Of a stretch of DNA of 64,000 bases, positions 27,142 to 36,524 are shown in pieces. Below the pieces are notes generated by a model. That model had not been told where the DNA came from and searched no databases. It saw only the letters and a program-made list of their open reading frames with translations. The translations under genes and the position numbers were made by a program. The first letter of the stretch is position 1; each line of letters opens with the position of its first letter. The DNA lies in assembly GCF_004349245.1 (NCBI RefSeq), contig NZ_SMLC01000009.1, forward strand, positions 22,971 to 86,970, written 5' to 3'. Source of the stretch: Actinomadura sp. 6K520. Lineage in GTDB: Bacteria; Actinomycetota; Actinomycetes; Streptosporangiales; Streptosporangiaceae.

Positions 27142-30100
27142 ATGGGCAGACCGCGTCGGATGTGGAAGTCGAAGCTGTTCCTGGCCCTGGTCCCGACCGT
27201 CATCGCCTTCACCGCCCCGCCCGCCGCCGCGCTCCCGGCCGGCCGCGGAGGGCAGGGCCACGGCGAACCGGACCCCGCGTCCTACATCGCGTTCCGGGAC
27301 GGCCGGGGGCACTTCCCCCTCGTCGCGGACGGCAGGGCCGCGCCGCTGGTCGTCAGCGACGCCGACCACCCGGGCGTCGTGCGGGTCGCCGGGGACCTGC
27401 GGGCCGACATCGAGCGGGTGAGCGGCGAGCGGCCCGCGCTGTCGGCCGACGGGAGGGTCCCGGCCGCGAGCGCGGTCGTCATCATCGGCACGATCGGCAA
27501 GAGCCCGCTCATCGACCGGCTCGTCTCGTCCGGGAAGCTGGACGTGCGGGGCGTCAAGGGCAAGTGGGAGACCACCGTCGAACAGGTGGTGGACCACCCG
27601 ATGCCGGGCGTGCGGCGCGCCTTCGTCATCGCCGGCAGCGACCAGCGCGGCACCATCTTCGGGGCCTACGACGTCTCCAGGAACATCGGCGTCTCCCCCT
27701 GGTACTTCTGGGCCGACGTCCCGTCCCCCCGGCACGAGAACATCTACGTGAAGCCGGGCCGGCACACGCAGGGCACACCGGCGGTGAAGTACCGGGGCTT
27801 CTTCATCAACGACGAGAACCCGGCGCTGAACCGGTGGGCGCCGCGGTTCTTCGGGCCGGGGAAGGCCGAGGGCTACCCCAACGGCTTCAACCACGAGTTC
27901 TACGCCAAGATCTTCGAGACCATGCTGCGGCTCAAGGCCAACTACCTGTGGCCCGCGGTGTGGGGACGCGCCTTCGCCGAGGACGACCCGCTCAACCACG
28001 CGACCGCGAAGAAGTACGGCGTCGTCATGGGCACGTCCCACGAGGCCCCGATGATGCGCGGCATCGAGGAGTGGAACCGGCACGCCACCCCGGCGGAGCG
28101 GGACGCGGACGGCGAGATCACCAAGCCGGGCAGCGACCCGTACGGCGGGACGGGCGAGTGGAGCTTCCGCCGCAACGCCGACGCCGTCAAGAAGTACTGG
28201 CGGGACGGCATCGAGCGGATGGTCGACGAGGACTTCGAGGGCGTCGTCACCATCGGCATGCGCGGCAACGGCGACGTCAGCCTGCCGGACGGCGACGGCA
28301 TCGAGCTGATGGAGAACATCATCGCCGCCGAGCGCGGAATCCTGGCGGACGTCACCGGGAAGGCGGCGTCCGAGACCCCGCAGGTGTGGACGCTCTACAA
28401 GGAGGTCCAGCGGTACTGGGACCGGGGCATGCGCGTCCCCGACGACGTGACCGTCGTCTTCACCGACGACAACTGGGGCAACATGCGCAAGATGCCCGCG
28501 CAGGGGCTGCCGGAGCGGGCCGGCGGATACGGGCTCTACTACCACTTCGACTACGTGGGCGGCGGCCGCAACTACAAGTGGGTCGACACCGCGCAGCTCG
28601 GCAACACGTGGGAGCAGCTCCACCAGTCCTACCAGCACGGCATCCGCAACCTGTGGGTCGCGAACGTCGGCGACATGAAGAGCAACGAGCTGCCGACCCA
28701 GTTCTTCCTCGACTACGCATGGGACCCGGACCGCTGGCCGCTGCACAGGCTGGGCGAGTGGGAGCGGCAATACGCTGCGCAGAACTTCGGGAACGGGCCC
28801 GCGAAGGAGATCGCCGAAGTCCTCGGCGAGTACGGGAATCTGCAGGCGCTGCGCAAGCCGGAACTGCTCAACCGCCGCATCACCCTCGACCCGGAAAAGG
28901 ACCTTTCCACCGACCCGAGCGCCGTCGTCTACGACGACGAGGAAACACCCTTCTACCTCGACCGGTACCGCGAAATGGACGGCGTCACCGCACGCTGGCA
29001 GCGGCTCGCCGCAAAGGCCGAACGAATACGCCGCCGCATACCGGACGAGCTACAGGACGCCTATTACCAGCTCGTGTACTACCAGGTGAAGGCGACGGCC
29101 AACCTTTACGCGCTGCGCGAGGCCGAATTCACGAACATCCGCTACGCGGAACAGGGGCGGGCGGCCACCAACGACTACGCCGACGAGGCCGAGGCCAGGT
29201 TCGACGAGGACCAGGCGATGTCGCACTACTACGACCACGCACTGGCCGGCGGGAAATGGGAGGGCTTCCAGAGCCAGCCGAAGATCGGCTACGGGAACGT
29301 GGAGCGGTACGGCCCGAACGCGCCCTGGCAGCAACCCGAGAAGGACCACGTGGCCCTGCCGGACGAGATCTACCCGCATCTCAAGCGGATCGAGGTGCCG
29401 GACGGCTCGGAGATGGGCGTGGCCATCGACGGTTCCGACGAGTGGTGGCCCAAGGCGGAGACCGAGGCCGTCCTGCCCGAGTTCAGCCCGTACCAGAGCG
29501 CGCCCCCGCAGTACATCGAGGTGTTCAACCGCGGCACCGACCCGTTCGACTACCGGATCACGCCCGGCAAGCCCTGGGTGAAGGTGTCCCACGCCAAGGG
29601 CCGGGTGGACAAGCAGGTACGGGCGACCGTGTCGGTCGACTGGCGGCGGGCGCCCACGGGGACCACGCGCGTGCCGATCGAGATCACGGGTGCGGACGGC
29701 CGGACCGTCACCGTCCAGGCCGTCGTCGACAAGCCGAAATCGTTCAAGGCGCGCGGCTTCGTCGAAGCGGGCGGCTACGTCTCCATGGACGCCGACGGCT
29801 TCACCCGCGCGACCCGCGCGGGCGGCGCGCACTGGAAGCGGATCCCCGGCCTCGGCCGGACGGACGCCGGAATGGAGCCGTTCCCGGTCACCGCGCCCGG
29901 CCAGGAGCCGGGCAAGGGGCCGCGCCTCGAATACGACATGACGCTGACCACCACCGGGCCCGTGCAGGTCTGGGCGTACCTGTCGCCGCGCAACAGCGTC
30001 CTTTCGACCGGGGGCCTGAAGTACGCCGTTTCGATCGACGGCCAGGAACCGCAGGTCGTGAACATCACCGAGGCGACCGGCGCGAACGACACGACCATGA

Positions 30101-30300
30101 ACAAGCAATGGGAGAGGAACACCTCCGACAACGTCAACCGCACCGTCACGACGCACACCGTCACCGAACCGGGGACGCACACCCTGAAGTTCTGGATGGT
30201 CGACCCGACCGTCGTCCTGCAGAAGATCGTGGTCGACACCGGAGGACTCAGGACCTCTTATCTCGGGCCCCCCGAAAGCCGGAGGGCCGGGTTTCGCTGA
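27142..30300 (+). CDS. Secreted GH115 xylan alpha-glucuronidase-type enzyme
   Basis: 1052 residues from ATG 27142 (GAGGAG upstream). An ATG at 27097 lies inside the operator and is rejected. The signal peptide spans about residues 8-32 (KSKLFLALVPTVIAFTAPP). The body shows the GH115 course: an N-terminal alpha/beta domain (VVIIGTIGKSPLID, FVIAGSDQRGTIFGAYDVS), then a barrel with GFFINDENPALNRWAP, LKANYLWPAVWGRAF, GTSHEAPMM, TIGMRGNGD, VVFTDDNWGN and FLDYAWDP. A C-terminal beta-sandwich part follows (PQYIEVFNRGTDPFDYRI). GH115 removes (4-O-methyl)glucuronic acid from xylan. It is co-transcribed with the GH10 xylanase 33 bp downstream. Confidence 0.88.
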   Translation: MGRPRRMWKSKLFLALVPTVIAFTAPPAAALPAGRGGQGHGEPDPASYIAFRDGRGHFPLVADGRAAPLVVSDADHPGVVRVAGDLRADIERVSGERPALSADGRVPAASAVVIIGTIGKSPLIDRLVSSGKLDVRGVKGKWETTVEQVVDHPMPGVRRAFVIAGSDQRGTIFGAYDVSRNIGVSPWYFWADVPSPRHENIYVKPGRHTQGTPAVKYRGFFINDENPALNRWAPRFFGPGKAEGYPNGFNHEFYAKIFETMLRLKANYLWPAVWGRAFAEDDPLNHATAKKYGVVMGTSHEAPMMRGIEEWNRHATPAERDADGEITKPGSDPYGGTGEWSFRRNADAVKKYWRDGIERMVDEDFEGVVTIGMRGNGDVSLPDGDGIELMENIIAAERGILADVTGKAASETPQVWTLYKEVQRYWDRGMRVPDDVTVVFTDDNWGNMRKMPAQGLPERAGGYGLYYHFDYVGGGRNYKWVDTAQLGNTWEQLHQSYQHGIRNLWVANVGDMKSNELPTQFFLDYAWDPDRWPLHRLGEWERQYAAQNFGNGPAKEIAEVLGEYGNLQALRKPELLNRRITLDPEKDLSTDPSAVVYDDEETPFYLDRYREMDGVTARWQRLAAKAERIRRRIPDELQDAYYQLVYYQVKATANLYALREAEFTNIRYAEQGRAATNDYADEAEARFDEDQAMSHYYDHALAGGKWEGFQSQPKIGYGNVERYGPNAPWQQPEKDHVALPDEIYPHLKRIEVPDGSEMGVAIDGSDEWWPKAETEAVLPEFSPYQSAPPQYIEVFNRGTDPFDYRITPGKPWVKVSHAKGRVDKQVRATVSVDWRRAPTGTTRVPIEITGADGRTVTVQAVVDKPKSFKARGFVEAGGYVSMDADGFTRATRAGGAHWKRIPGLGRTDAGMEPFPVTAPGQEPGKGPRLEYDMTLTTTGPVQVWAYLSPRNSVLSTGGLKYAVSIDGQEPQVVNITEATGANDTTMNKQWERNTSDNVNRTVTTHTVTEPGTHTLKFWMVDPTVVLQKIVVDTGGLRTSYLGPPESRRAGFR

Positions 30301-30333
30301 ACCCCCCGCCCACCCCCAAGGAGGAACGAAACC

Positions 30334-31704
30334 ATGAGAAGAGCCCTCACCGCGGTGCTCGGAGCGGCGACACTGCTCCTGGCCGTCCTGGTGGCCGGCG
30401 CGCCGCCCGCCTCGGCGGCGAGCACGCTGAAGGAGGCGGCCGCCGCCACCGGCCGCGTCTTCGGCACCGCCGCCGCGCAGAGCCACATGGGCGAGTCCGC
30501 CTACGTCAACACGCTCAACCGTGAGTTCAACCAGCTCACGCCGGAGAACGAGATGAAGTGGGAGACGACCGAGCCGTCCCGCGACTCGTTCAACTACGGC
30601 GCGGCCGACCAGCTCGTCAGCCACGCGCAGTCCCAGGGCATGGCGGTGCGCGGCCACACCCTCGTGTGGCACAGCCAGCTGCCGGACTGGGTCGAGGGCA
30701 TCTCCTCGCGTACCGAGCTGCTGGACGTCATGCGCAACCACATCTCGAACGTCGCCGGCCACTTCCGGGGCGACATCGAGTACTGGGACGTCGTCAACGA
30801 GGCGTTCCAGGACGGCTCGGGCGCGCGGCGGGACACGGTCTTCCAGCGCGTCATCGGCGACGGCTACATCGAGGAGGCCTTCCGGGCGGCGCGTGCGGCC
30901 GACCCGGGCGCCGAGCTCTGCTACAACGACTACAACATCGACGGACGCAACGCGAAGAGCGACGCCGTCTACGCCATGGTCCAGGACTTCAAGCGCCGCG
31001 GCGTCCCGATCGACTGCGTCGGCCTCCAGGCGCACCTGATCGTGGGCAGCATCCCCGGTGACATCCAGGCCAACATCCAGCGCTTCGCCGACCTGGGCGT
31101 GAACGTCTACATCACCGAGCTCGACATCCGGATGCAGACCCCGCCGGACAGCCAGAAGCTGGCTCAGCAGGCGAGCGACTACCGCGCGGTGACCTCCGCG
31201 TGCCTGGCGGTCTCGGCCTGCAAGGGCATCACCGTCTGGGGCGTGACCGACAAGTACTCCTGGGTCCCCGACGTGTTCGAGGGCGAGGGCGCGGCCCTGC
31301 TGTTCGACGACAACTACAACAAGAAGCCCGCGTACGACGCGACACTCGAAGCCCTCGGCGGCGACCCCGGCGACCCGGGCGACCCGGGAGACCCCGGTGA
31401 CGGCAGCGTCACCTGCACCTACACCCGCACCTCGCAGTGGAACGACGGCTTCAACGGCCAGGTCACCATCACCGCCGGCAGCAGCGCGGTCAGCTCCTGG
31501 ACGGCCGTGCTGACCATGAACTCCGGCCAGGACGTCCAGGCCCTCTGGAACGGGACCCCGACCAGGGACGGCAACGTCGTCACGGTCAAGCCGGTCGGCT
31601 GGAACTCGAACCTGGCGGCGGGCGCGTCCGCCTCGTTCGGATTCACGGCGAGCGCACCGGACGGCGACGTCTCCGACCCGGCGCTCGCCTGCAGCACCCC
31701 CTGA
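30334..31704 (+). CDS. Secreted GH10 endo-xylanase with CBM2
   Basis: 456 residues, ATG 30334 after CAAGGAGG. Signal peptide to about residue 29 (ASAAS). The GH10 barrel spans about 30-340: TPENEMKWETTEPS, GHTLVWHSQLPDWV, acid/base Glu in YWDVVNEAFQ, nucleophile Glu in VYITELDIRM, and ITVWGVTDKYSW. A GDPGDPG linker (about 347-360) leads to a CBM2 of about 95 residues starting TCTYTRTSQWNDGFNGQ, with surface Trp candidates and terminal Cys pair. It cuts the xylan backbone while the neighbour removes glucuronic acid side groups. A strong hairpin follows. Confidence 0.95.
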   Translation: MRRALTAVLGAATLLLAVLVAGAPPASAASTLKEAAAATGRVFGTAAAQSHMGESAYVNTLNREFNQLTPENEMKWETTEPSRDSFNYGAADQLVSHAQSQGMAVRGHTLVWHSQLPDWVEGISSRTELLDVMRNHISNVAGHFRGDIEYWDVVNEAFQDGSGARRDTVFQRVIGDGYIEEAFRAARAADPGAELCYNDYNIDGRNAKSDAVYAMVQDFKRRGVPIDCVGLQAHLIVGSIPGDIQANIQRFADLGVNVYITELDIRMQTPPDSQKLAQQASDYRAVTSACLAVSACKGITVWGVTDKYSWVPDVFEGEGAALLFDDNYNKKPAYDATLEALGGDPGDPGDPGDPGDGSVTCTYTRTSQWNDGFNGQVTITAGSSAVSSWTAVLTMNSGQDVQALWNGTPTRDGNVVTVKPVGWNSNLAAGASASFGFTASAPDGDVSDPALACSTP

Positions 31705-31723
31705 TCCCCGCCCCCCACGGACG

Positions 31724-31760
31724 GCCGGCACGGCGGCAGCTCCCAGGTCGCCGTGCCGGC
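31724..31760 (+). terminator. Hairpin terminator of the xylan operon
   Basis: GCCGGCACGGCG (31724-31735) pairs perfectly with CGCCGTGCCGGC (31749-31760) around a 13-base loop, 20 bp after the GH10 stop. There is no U-run, as is usual in actinomycetes. Confidence 0.75.
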
Positions 31761-31833
31761 TTCCGTTCCACAAGCCGCACGGGCAAGGCGTAGATCCGCT
31801 CCCACGGGTACGTGCAGCCGGAACGACGGCGAC

Positions 31834-33654
31834 GTGCAAGGGGTCGGGTTGGCGCTGCGAATCGAGGACTACGGGCTGCTCGGGGACACGCAGACGGCGG
31901 CGCTCGTGGGGCGCGACGGATCGATCGACTGGCTGTGCCTGCCGCGCTTCGACTCCCCGGCGTGCTTCGCGTCGCTGCTCGGTGACGAGCACGCCGGGTT
32001 CTGGCGGCTGGCGCCCGCGTCGGGCGGGACGTGCACGCGGCGCCGGTACCGGGAGGACACGCTGGTCCTGGAGTCGGAGTGGGAGACGCCGGAGGGCGCC
32101 GTCCGGCTCATCGACTTCATGCCGCCGCGCGGGGAGGCCGCCGACGTCGTCCGGATCGTGGAGGGCCTCGGCGGGCGGGTGCCGATGCGCATGGCGCTGC
32201 GGCTGCGTTTCGACTACGGGCGCATCGTGCCGTGGGTGCGGCACCGGGACGGTGAGCGGAACGCGATCGCGGGGCCGGACGCCGCATGGCTGAACACGCC
32301 CGTCGAACTGCACGGGCGGGACCTGACCACGTACGGCGACTTCACGGTGTCCGCCGGGGACCGGGTCCCGTTCGTCCTGACGTACAAGCCGTCGCACGAA
32401 CCGCGTCCCAAGGCGGTCGAGGCGGAGCGGGCCCTGAGGGACACGGAGCTGTTCTGGTCGGAGTGGATGCGCGGCTGCGACTACGAGGGGCGGTGGAACG
32501 CGGCCGTCCGCCGGTCGCTGATCACGCTGAAGGCGCTCACCTACGCCCCGACCGGCGGCATCGTCGCCGCCGCCACCACGTCCCTGCCGGAGCGGCTCGG
32601 CGGCTCGCGCAACTGGGACTACCGGTTCTGCTGGCTGCGCGACGCGACGTTCACGCTGCAGGCGCTGCTCGGCACCGGGTTCGCCGCCGAGGCGAAGGCG
32701 TGGCGGGAGTGGCTGCTGCGCGCCGTCGCCGGCGATCCCTCCTCCCTGCAGATCATGTACGGCATCGACGGGACGCGGCGGCTCCCCGAGTTCACGGTGG
32801 ACTGGCTGGCGGGCTACGAGGGGTCGTCGCCGGTCCGGATCGGCAACGCCGCGTCCGGGCAGTTCCAGCTCGACACCTGGGGAGAGGTGCTCGAAGGGCT
32901 GCACCTGGCACGGCTGGCCGGCATCGAGGCGGACGACGACGCCTGGGACGTCCAGCGCGCCCTGATGGACTTCCTGGAGGGGCACTGGAGCGACCCCGAC
33001 AACAGCCTGTGGGAGGTGCGGGGTCCCCGCCGCCACTTCGTGCACTCCAAGGTGCTCGCGTGGGCCGGGGCGAAAAGTGCCGTCCGGGCCGTGGAGCGGT
33101 TCGGGCTGGACGGGCCCGCCGACCGGTGGAGGGCGCTGTCGGAACGGATCCACGCCGACGTGTGCGAGCACGGCTACGACGCGGACCGCGGCACGTTCAC
33201 CCAGTTCTACGGATCCCGCGGGGTGGACGCGGCGCTGCTGCTCATCCCGCAGGTCGGCTTCCTGCCCTGGGACGACCCGCGCGTGGTCGGCACCGTCGAC
33301 GCCGTGCGGCGGGAGCTGTACCGGGACGGCTTCGTGCTGCGCTACGACACGGAGGCCGACGGAGGCGTCGACGGTCTTCCCGGTGCCGAGGGAGCGTTCC
33401 TGGCCTGCACGTTCTGGTTCGCGGACGCCCTGCACGGCATCGGCCGGACCGAGCAGGCCACCGAGCTGTTCGAGCGCCTGCTGGACCTGCGCAACGACGT
33501 GGGCCTGCTCAGCGAGGAGTACGACACCGCTGCCGGGCGGCAGGTCGGGAACACCCCGCAGGCGTACTCCCACGTCGGCCTCGTCAACACCGCCAGGCAT
33601 CTCAGCGGCACACGCCCCGCGTGGCAGCGGGGCCCCCGGTCCGGACCTCGCTGA
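31834..33654 (+). CDS. GH15 glucoamylase/trehalase-type hydrolase, cytoplasmic
   Basis: 606 residues from GTG 31834; TTG 31849 after AAGGGG is an alternative. There is no signal peptide. The family opening LRIEDYGLLGDTQTAALVGRDGSIDW is present in short blocks. The (alpha/alpha)6 part has TLPERLGGSRNWDYRFCWLRDA, LQIMYGIDGTRRL, NAASGQFQLDTWGEVLEGL, WEVRGPRRHFVHSKVLAW, GAFLACTFWFADAL and LLSEEYD. Bacterial proteins of this length and motif set hydrolyse trehalose or short alpha-glucans. It is separated from the xylan operon by the hairpin and has its own weak leader, so it is probably a separate unit. Confidence 0.85.
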   Translation: MQGVGLALRIEDYGLLGDTQTAALVGRDGSIDWLCLPRFDSPACFASLLGDEHAGFWRLAPASGGTCTRRRYREDTLVLESEWETPEGAVRLIDFMPPRGEAADVVRIVEGLGGRVPMRMALRLRFDYGRIVPWVRHRDGERNAIAGPDAAWLNTPVELHGRDLTTYGDFTVSAGDRVPFVLTYKPSHEPRPKAVEAERALRDTELFWSEWMRGCDYEGRWNAAVRRSLITLKALTYAPTGGIVAAATTSLPERLGGSRNWDYRFCWLRDATFTLQALLGTGFAAEAKAWREWLLRAVAGDPSSLQIMYGIDGTRRLPEFTVDWLAGYEGSSPVRIGNAASGQFQLDTWGEVLEGLHLARLAGIEADDDAWDVQRALMDFLEGHWSDPDNSLWEVRGPRRHFVHSKVLAWAGAKSAVRAVERFGLDGPADRWRALSERIHADVCEHGYDADRGTFTQFYGSRGVDAALLLIPQVGFLPWDDPRVVGTVDAVRRELYRDGFVLRYDTEADGGVDGLPGAEGAFLACTFWFADALHGIGRTEQATELFERLLDLRNDVGLLSEEYDTAAGRQVGNTPQAYSHVGLVNTARHLSGTRPAWQRGPRSGPR

Positions 33655-33800
33655 CGCTCGTGCCGCCGACCGCCCATGCGGGCCGGTGAACGGACGAACC
33701 CGGAGTTATGTCGCGGGAATCGCGCCCGTTAAAGTCGTGGGCCGATGCGCCGGGGAACCGGTCGGCATGAACGTCCGTCGATTACTGAAAGATCCCGGTG

Positions 33801-35084
33801 ATGACGAACCTCCTCCTGGTCTTCGCCGCCATGCTGCTGCTGGCGGTGCTGGTGTCGAGCCTGGCCCACCGCACCGTCCTGTCGACCGCGGCGCTCTTCC
33901 TGGTGGGCGGCTTCCTGCTCGGTGACGGCGTGGGCGACGTCATCACGCTCAGCCCGGACGACGAGATCGTCAACACGCTCGCCGAGCTGGCGCTGTTCGC
34001 GGTCCTCTTCACCGACGGCATGCACGCGGGCTGGAAAGAAGTGCGCAGCGCCTGGCGGCTGCCGGGACGGGCGCTGGGCTGGGGCCTGCCGCTGACCCTC
34101 CTCATCACGGCGGCGCTCGCGCACTACGTGGTGGGGCTCGGCTGGATCGAGTCGCTGCTGATCGCGGCGGTGCTGACCCCGACCGACCCGGTGTTCGCGG
34201 CGGCGCTGGTCGGCAACGAGAAGGTGCCGCCGCGACTGCGGCACCTGCTGAACGTGGAGTCCGGCATCAACGACGGGCTCATTCTGCCGTTCGTCATCGT
34301 GTTCCTGGCGATCGCCCAGGGCTCGGAGGATCTGCACATCGGCGCGCTCGCCAGCGAACTGGCGGTCGGGATCGCCATCGGCGTGCTGGTTCCGCTGGCC
34401 GCGCTCGCGCTGGAGCGCACCCGGCTGTTCGCGGTCTCGCCCAAGTACAAGCCGCTGAACGCCGTCGCGATCGGGCTGCTGGTGCTCGCGCTGGCGCAGG
34501 CCACGCACGGCAACCTGTTCCTGGCCGCGTTCGCCGCCGGTGTCACCGTGGCGACGGTCGGCGACCAGTACAAGGAGTCGTTCGAGGAGTTCGGCGAGCT
34601 GGTCGCCGAGTTGCTCAAGCTCGCCGCGCTGCTGGTGTTCGGGGCGCTGCTGTCGCCGACGTTCCTCGGCGACGTCGGCTGGTCGGGCTGGGTGTTCGCC
34701 GTGCTGGCCCTCGTCGTCGCGCGGCCGGTGGCGATCTGGGTGTCGTTCCTGCGGTCGAAGCTGACCGTCCGCGAGCAGACCGCGGTGATGTGGTTCGGGC
34801 CCAAGGGGTTCGCCTCGGTGGTGTACGGCCTCATCGTCCTGAAATCGGGCATCTCGGCCGCCGACGAGATCTTCCATCTGGTCGCGGTGACGATCGCCCT
34901 CTCGATCCTGGCGCACTCGTCCACCGACGTCATCGTGGCACGCGGCTTCGACCAGGAGAGCGAGGTGCCCGCCTGGTTCGACCGCTCCGGCGACGGCGAG
35001 GCCGCGGAGGAGGAGGAATCCCCGTCCAAGGGATCCGAGCCACCCGGAAAATCCGAATCGTCCGAGTCAACGGAACCGCGCTAA
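33801..35084 (+). CDS. CPA1-type cation:proton antiporter
   Basis: 427 residues, ATG 33801 (GTG 33798 directly before it). About 11-12 membrane helices. The transport core shows AAVLTPTDPVFAAALVGNEKVPPRLR and LNVESGINDGLILPF, where TPTDP and ESGxNDG are the family's ion-binding motifs. The last 35 residues form a soluble acidic/Ser-rich tail (EEEESPSKG, ESSESTEPR). It exchanges Na+ or K+ for H+ across the membrane. No regulator is attached; the antiporter and the next gene are separated by 108 bp with a possible promoter. Confidence 0.88.
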   Translation: MTNLLLVFAAMLLLAVLVSSLAHRTVLSTAALFLVGGFLLGDGVGDVITLSPDDEIVNTLAELALFAVLFTDGMHAGWKEVRSAWRLPGRALGWGLPLTLLITAALAHYVVGLGWIESLLIAAVLTPTDPVFAAALVGNEKVPPRLRHLLNVESGINDGLILPFVIVFLAIAQGSEDLHIGALASELAVGIAIGVLVPLAALALERTRLFAVSPKYKPLNAVAIGLLVLALAQATHGNLFLAAFAAGVTVATVGDQYKESFEEFGELVAELLKLAALLVFGALLSPTFLGDVGWSGWVFAVLALVVARPVAIWVSFLRSKLTVREQTAVMWFGPKGFASVVYGLIVLKSGISAADEIFHLVAVTIALSILAHSSTDVIVARGFDQESEVPAWFDRSGDGEAAEEEESPSKGSEPPGKSESSESTEPR

Positions 35085-35095
35085 CCCGCTGGACG

Positions 35096-35124
35096 TTGCA
35101 CAGAAATTCTTTTTCCGGTTAATT
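35096..35124 (+). promoter_or_regulatory. Possible promoter of the DUF5954 gene
   Basis: TTGCAC (35096-35101) and TTAATT (35119-35124) 17 bp apart in an unusually AT-rich patch between the antiporter and the next gene, 69 bp before its start. Plausible but only a fair match. Confidence 0.35.
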
Positions 35125-35192
35125 GCCGCGAGCCCGCGGTCGAAATCGCGAAACCCGTGCGGGAATGCGCGCCGGGCGGCCAGGATGCGGGG

Positions 35193-36155
35193 ATGACCTT
35201 CCCGCTGATGCACGGGTTCGACCACATCAACGTGGTCGCCGACCTCGACCCGGTCGCGGCGGTGCGCGACAGGGAACTCGGCGAGCGAATTCTCCGCTAT
35301 CCCAAGATCCTGCCCGCCGGGTCCCCCTCTTTCGGCCATGCGGTGCAAAAAGGAAAAGAGTGGCGAATCGGATGCCTCGGTTCCGATGATCCGTCCGCCG
35401 CCCGGTACGGCCTGGCCATGGATCTGCGGACGGCGGCGGCCGACGAGCGGGACCCCCGCACCGCCGAGGCGATGCTGGCGGCGGCCGCCAGGCTCGACCC
35501 CGAGGAGGGCGCGCAGCTCCCCAAGGACGAATGGGAGATCGGCGACCGCAGGTACCGGATCATCCGCGTCGAGAAGTTCATCCTGATCGGCGACCGGGTC
35601 ATGGAGCCGCCCAGGGCCACCGACGCCGACCTCGCCGGCGACGGGCTGCTGCGCGGCCATCCGATCGACCCGCCCGCCCCGTGCGGCCAGTGGGAGGCGC
35701 AGCTCCGCCTGAACCTCGTCGCGCGGCTGCCCGTCGCCGGCACCGTCCCGGACATGATCCGCACCGAGGCCCGCCACGCGATCCAGGCGCATCCCGGGGT
35801 CGTGCTGCTCCCGCCCACCTTCGTCGTCGTGGAGGTCGACGGCGACTCCTGGGCGCCCCTCACCGGCGGGGACGACCCGGACCAGGCCCGCGACCGGCTG
35901 GCCCGGCACTTCACCGGCCTGCTCCCCCGGCTCCGCGAGTTCCAGGGCGACCCCGCCACCCCCGCCGAACTCGCCGAGTGGACGGCGCTCGCCGACGAGA
36001 TCAGGGCGTCGACCGGCCACCGGATCACCGTCCGCGGCCGCGAGTTCCGCACCGTCCGCGTCTGCCGGATGCTCCGCCTCGGCCGCGACGGCCCCGAGTC
36101 CCCCCGCCCCTGCGACCAGGACCAGTACGGCCTCACCGACACCGCCGAAGCCTGA
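35193..36155 (+). CDS. DUF5954-like protein
   Basis: 320 residues from ATG 35193; a GTG at 35157 is an in-frame alternative. Two related halves are seen. The first runs from DPVAAVRDRELGERILRYPKIL through WRIGCLGSDDPSAARYGL to DEWEIGDRRYRIIRVEKFILIGD and EPPRATD. The second repeats the theme, with RHAIQAHPGVVLLPPTFVVVEV and HRITVRGREFRTVRVCRMLRLGRDGPESPRPCD. This pattern, ending in DxEP/SPRPxDxD, is that of DUF5954 proteins of streptomycetes and relatives, which have no known function. Soluble, no signal peptide or membrane segment. Confidence 0.65.
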   Translation: MTFPLMHGFDHINVVADLDPVAAVRDRELGERILRYPKILPAGSPSFGHAVQKGKEWRIGCLGSDDPSAARYGLAMDLRTAAADERDPRTAEAMLAAAARLDPEEGAQLPKDEWEIGDRRYRIIRVEKFILIGDRVMEPPRATDADLAGDGLLRGHPIDPPAPCGQWEAQLRLNLVARLPVAGTVPDMIRTEARHAIQAHPGVVLLPPTFVVVEVDGDSWAPLTGGDDPDQARDRLARHFTGLLPRLREFQGDPATPAELAEWTALADEIRASTGHRITVRGREFRTVRVCRMLRLGRDGPESPRPCDQDQYGLTDTAEA

Positions 36156-36524
36156 CCCGAACCCGCCCCGCGTCAGCCGATGTGCACATTGCGGCGTGCA
36201 CATTGACGGCGTGCGCATCTCACTGCAGGTCACGGAGCTGAACGCAACGACCCGCCTGGCCGTTGCGGACTTTCGACAACGCCGCCCACCGCGGCGGCGT
36301 CGCGCTGCGCCCGGTTCCTGGAGCTTGCGCGCCCCCACCCCGAACCCGATGTCATCCGCCATGCGGAATCGAGCCGCGGGGGCAACCGCCATTCTCCGGC
36401 ACCCCCTTAAGACCTGACTCAAATGCAAAATACTACTCGCCGGTACCCTCAAAACGGACGTCCAGGTACGTTAACGGTAAAGCGGGCGATCGACACGCCA
36501 CCGAGCCAATGGAATGGATAGAAC
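36156..36524. other. Intergenic region with short tandem repeats
   Basis: 369 bp without a convincing gene. GTGCACATTG occurs at 36182-36191 and 36196-36205, with a diverged third unit at 36211-36220: a 14-15 bp period that could bind a regulator. The part from 36410 to 36480 is clearly more AT-rich than its surroundings and probably holds the promoter of the NB-ARC gene. Confidence 0.45.

Noticed and set aside
29050..33600. 1516-residue minus-strand frame across the xylan operon and GH15 gene
   Set aside because: It crosses three real genes and a terminator hairpin on the other strand; no domain is recognisable.
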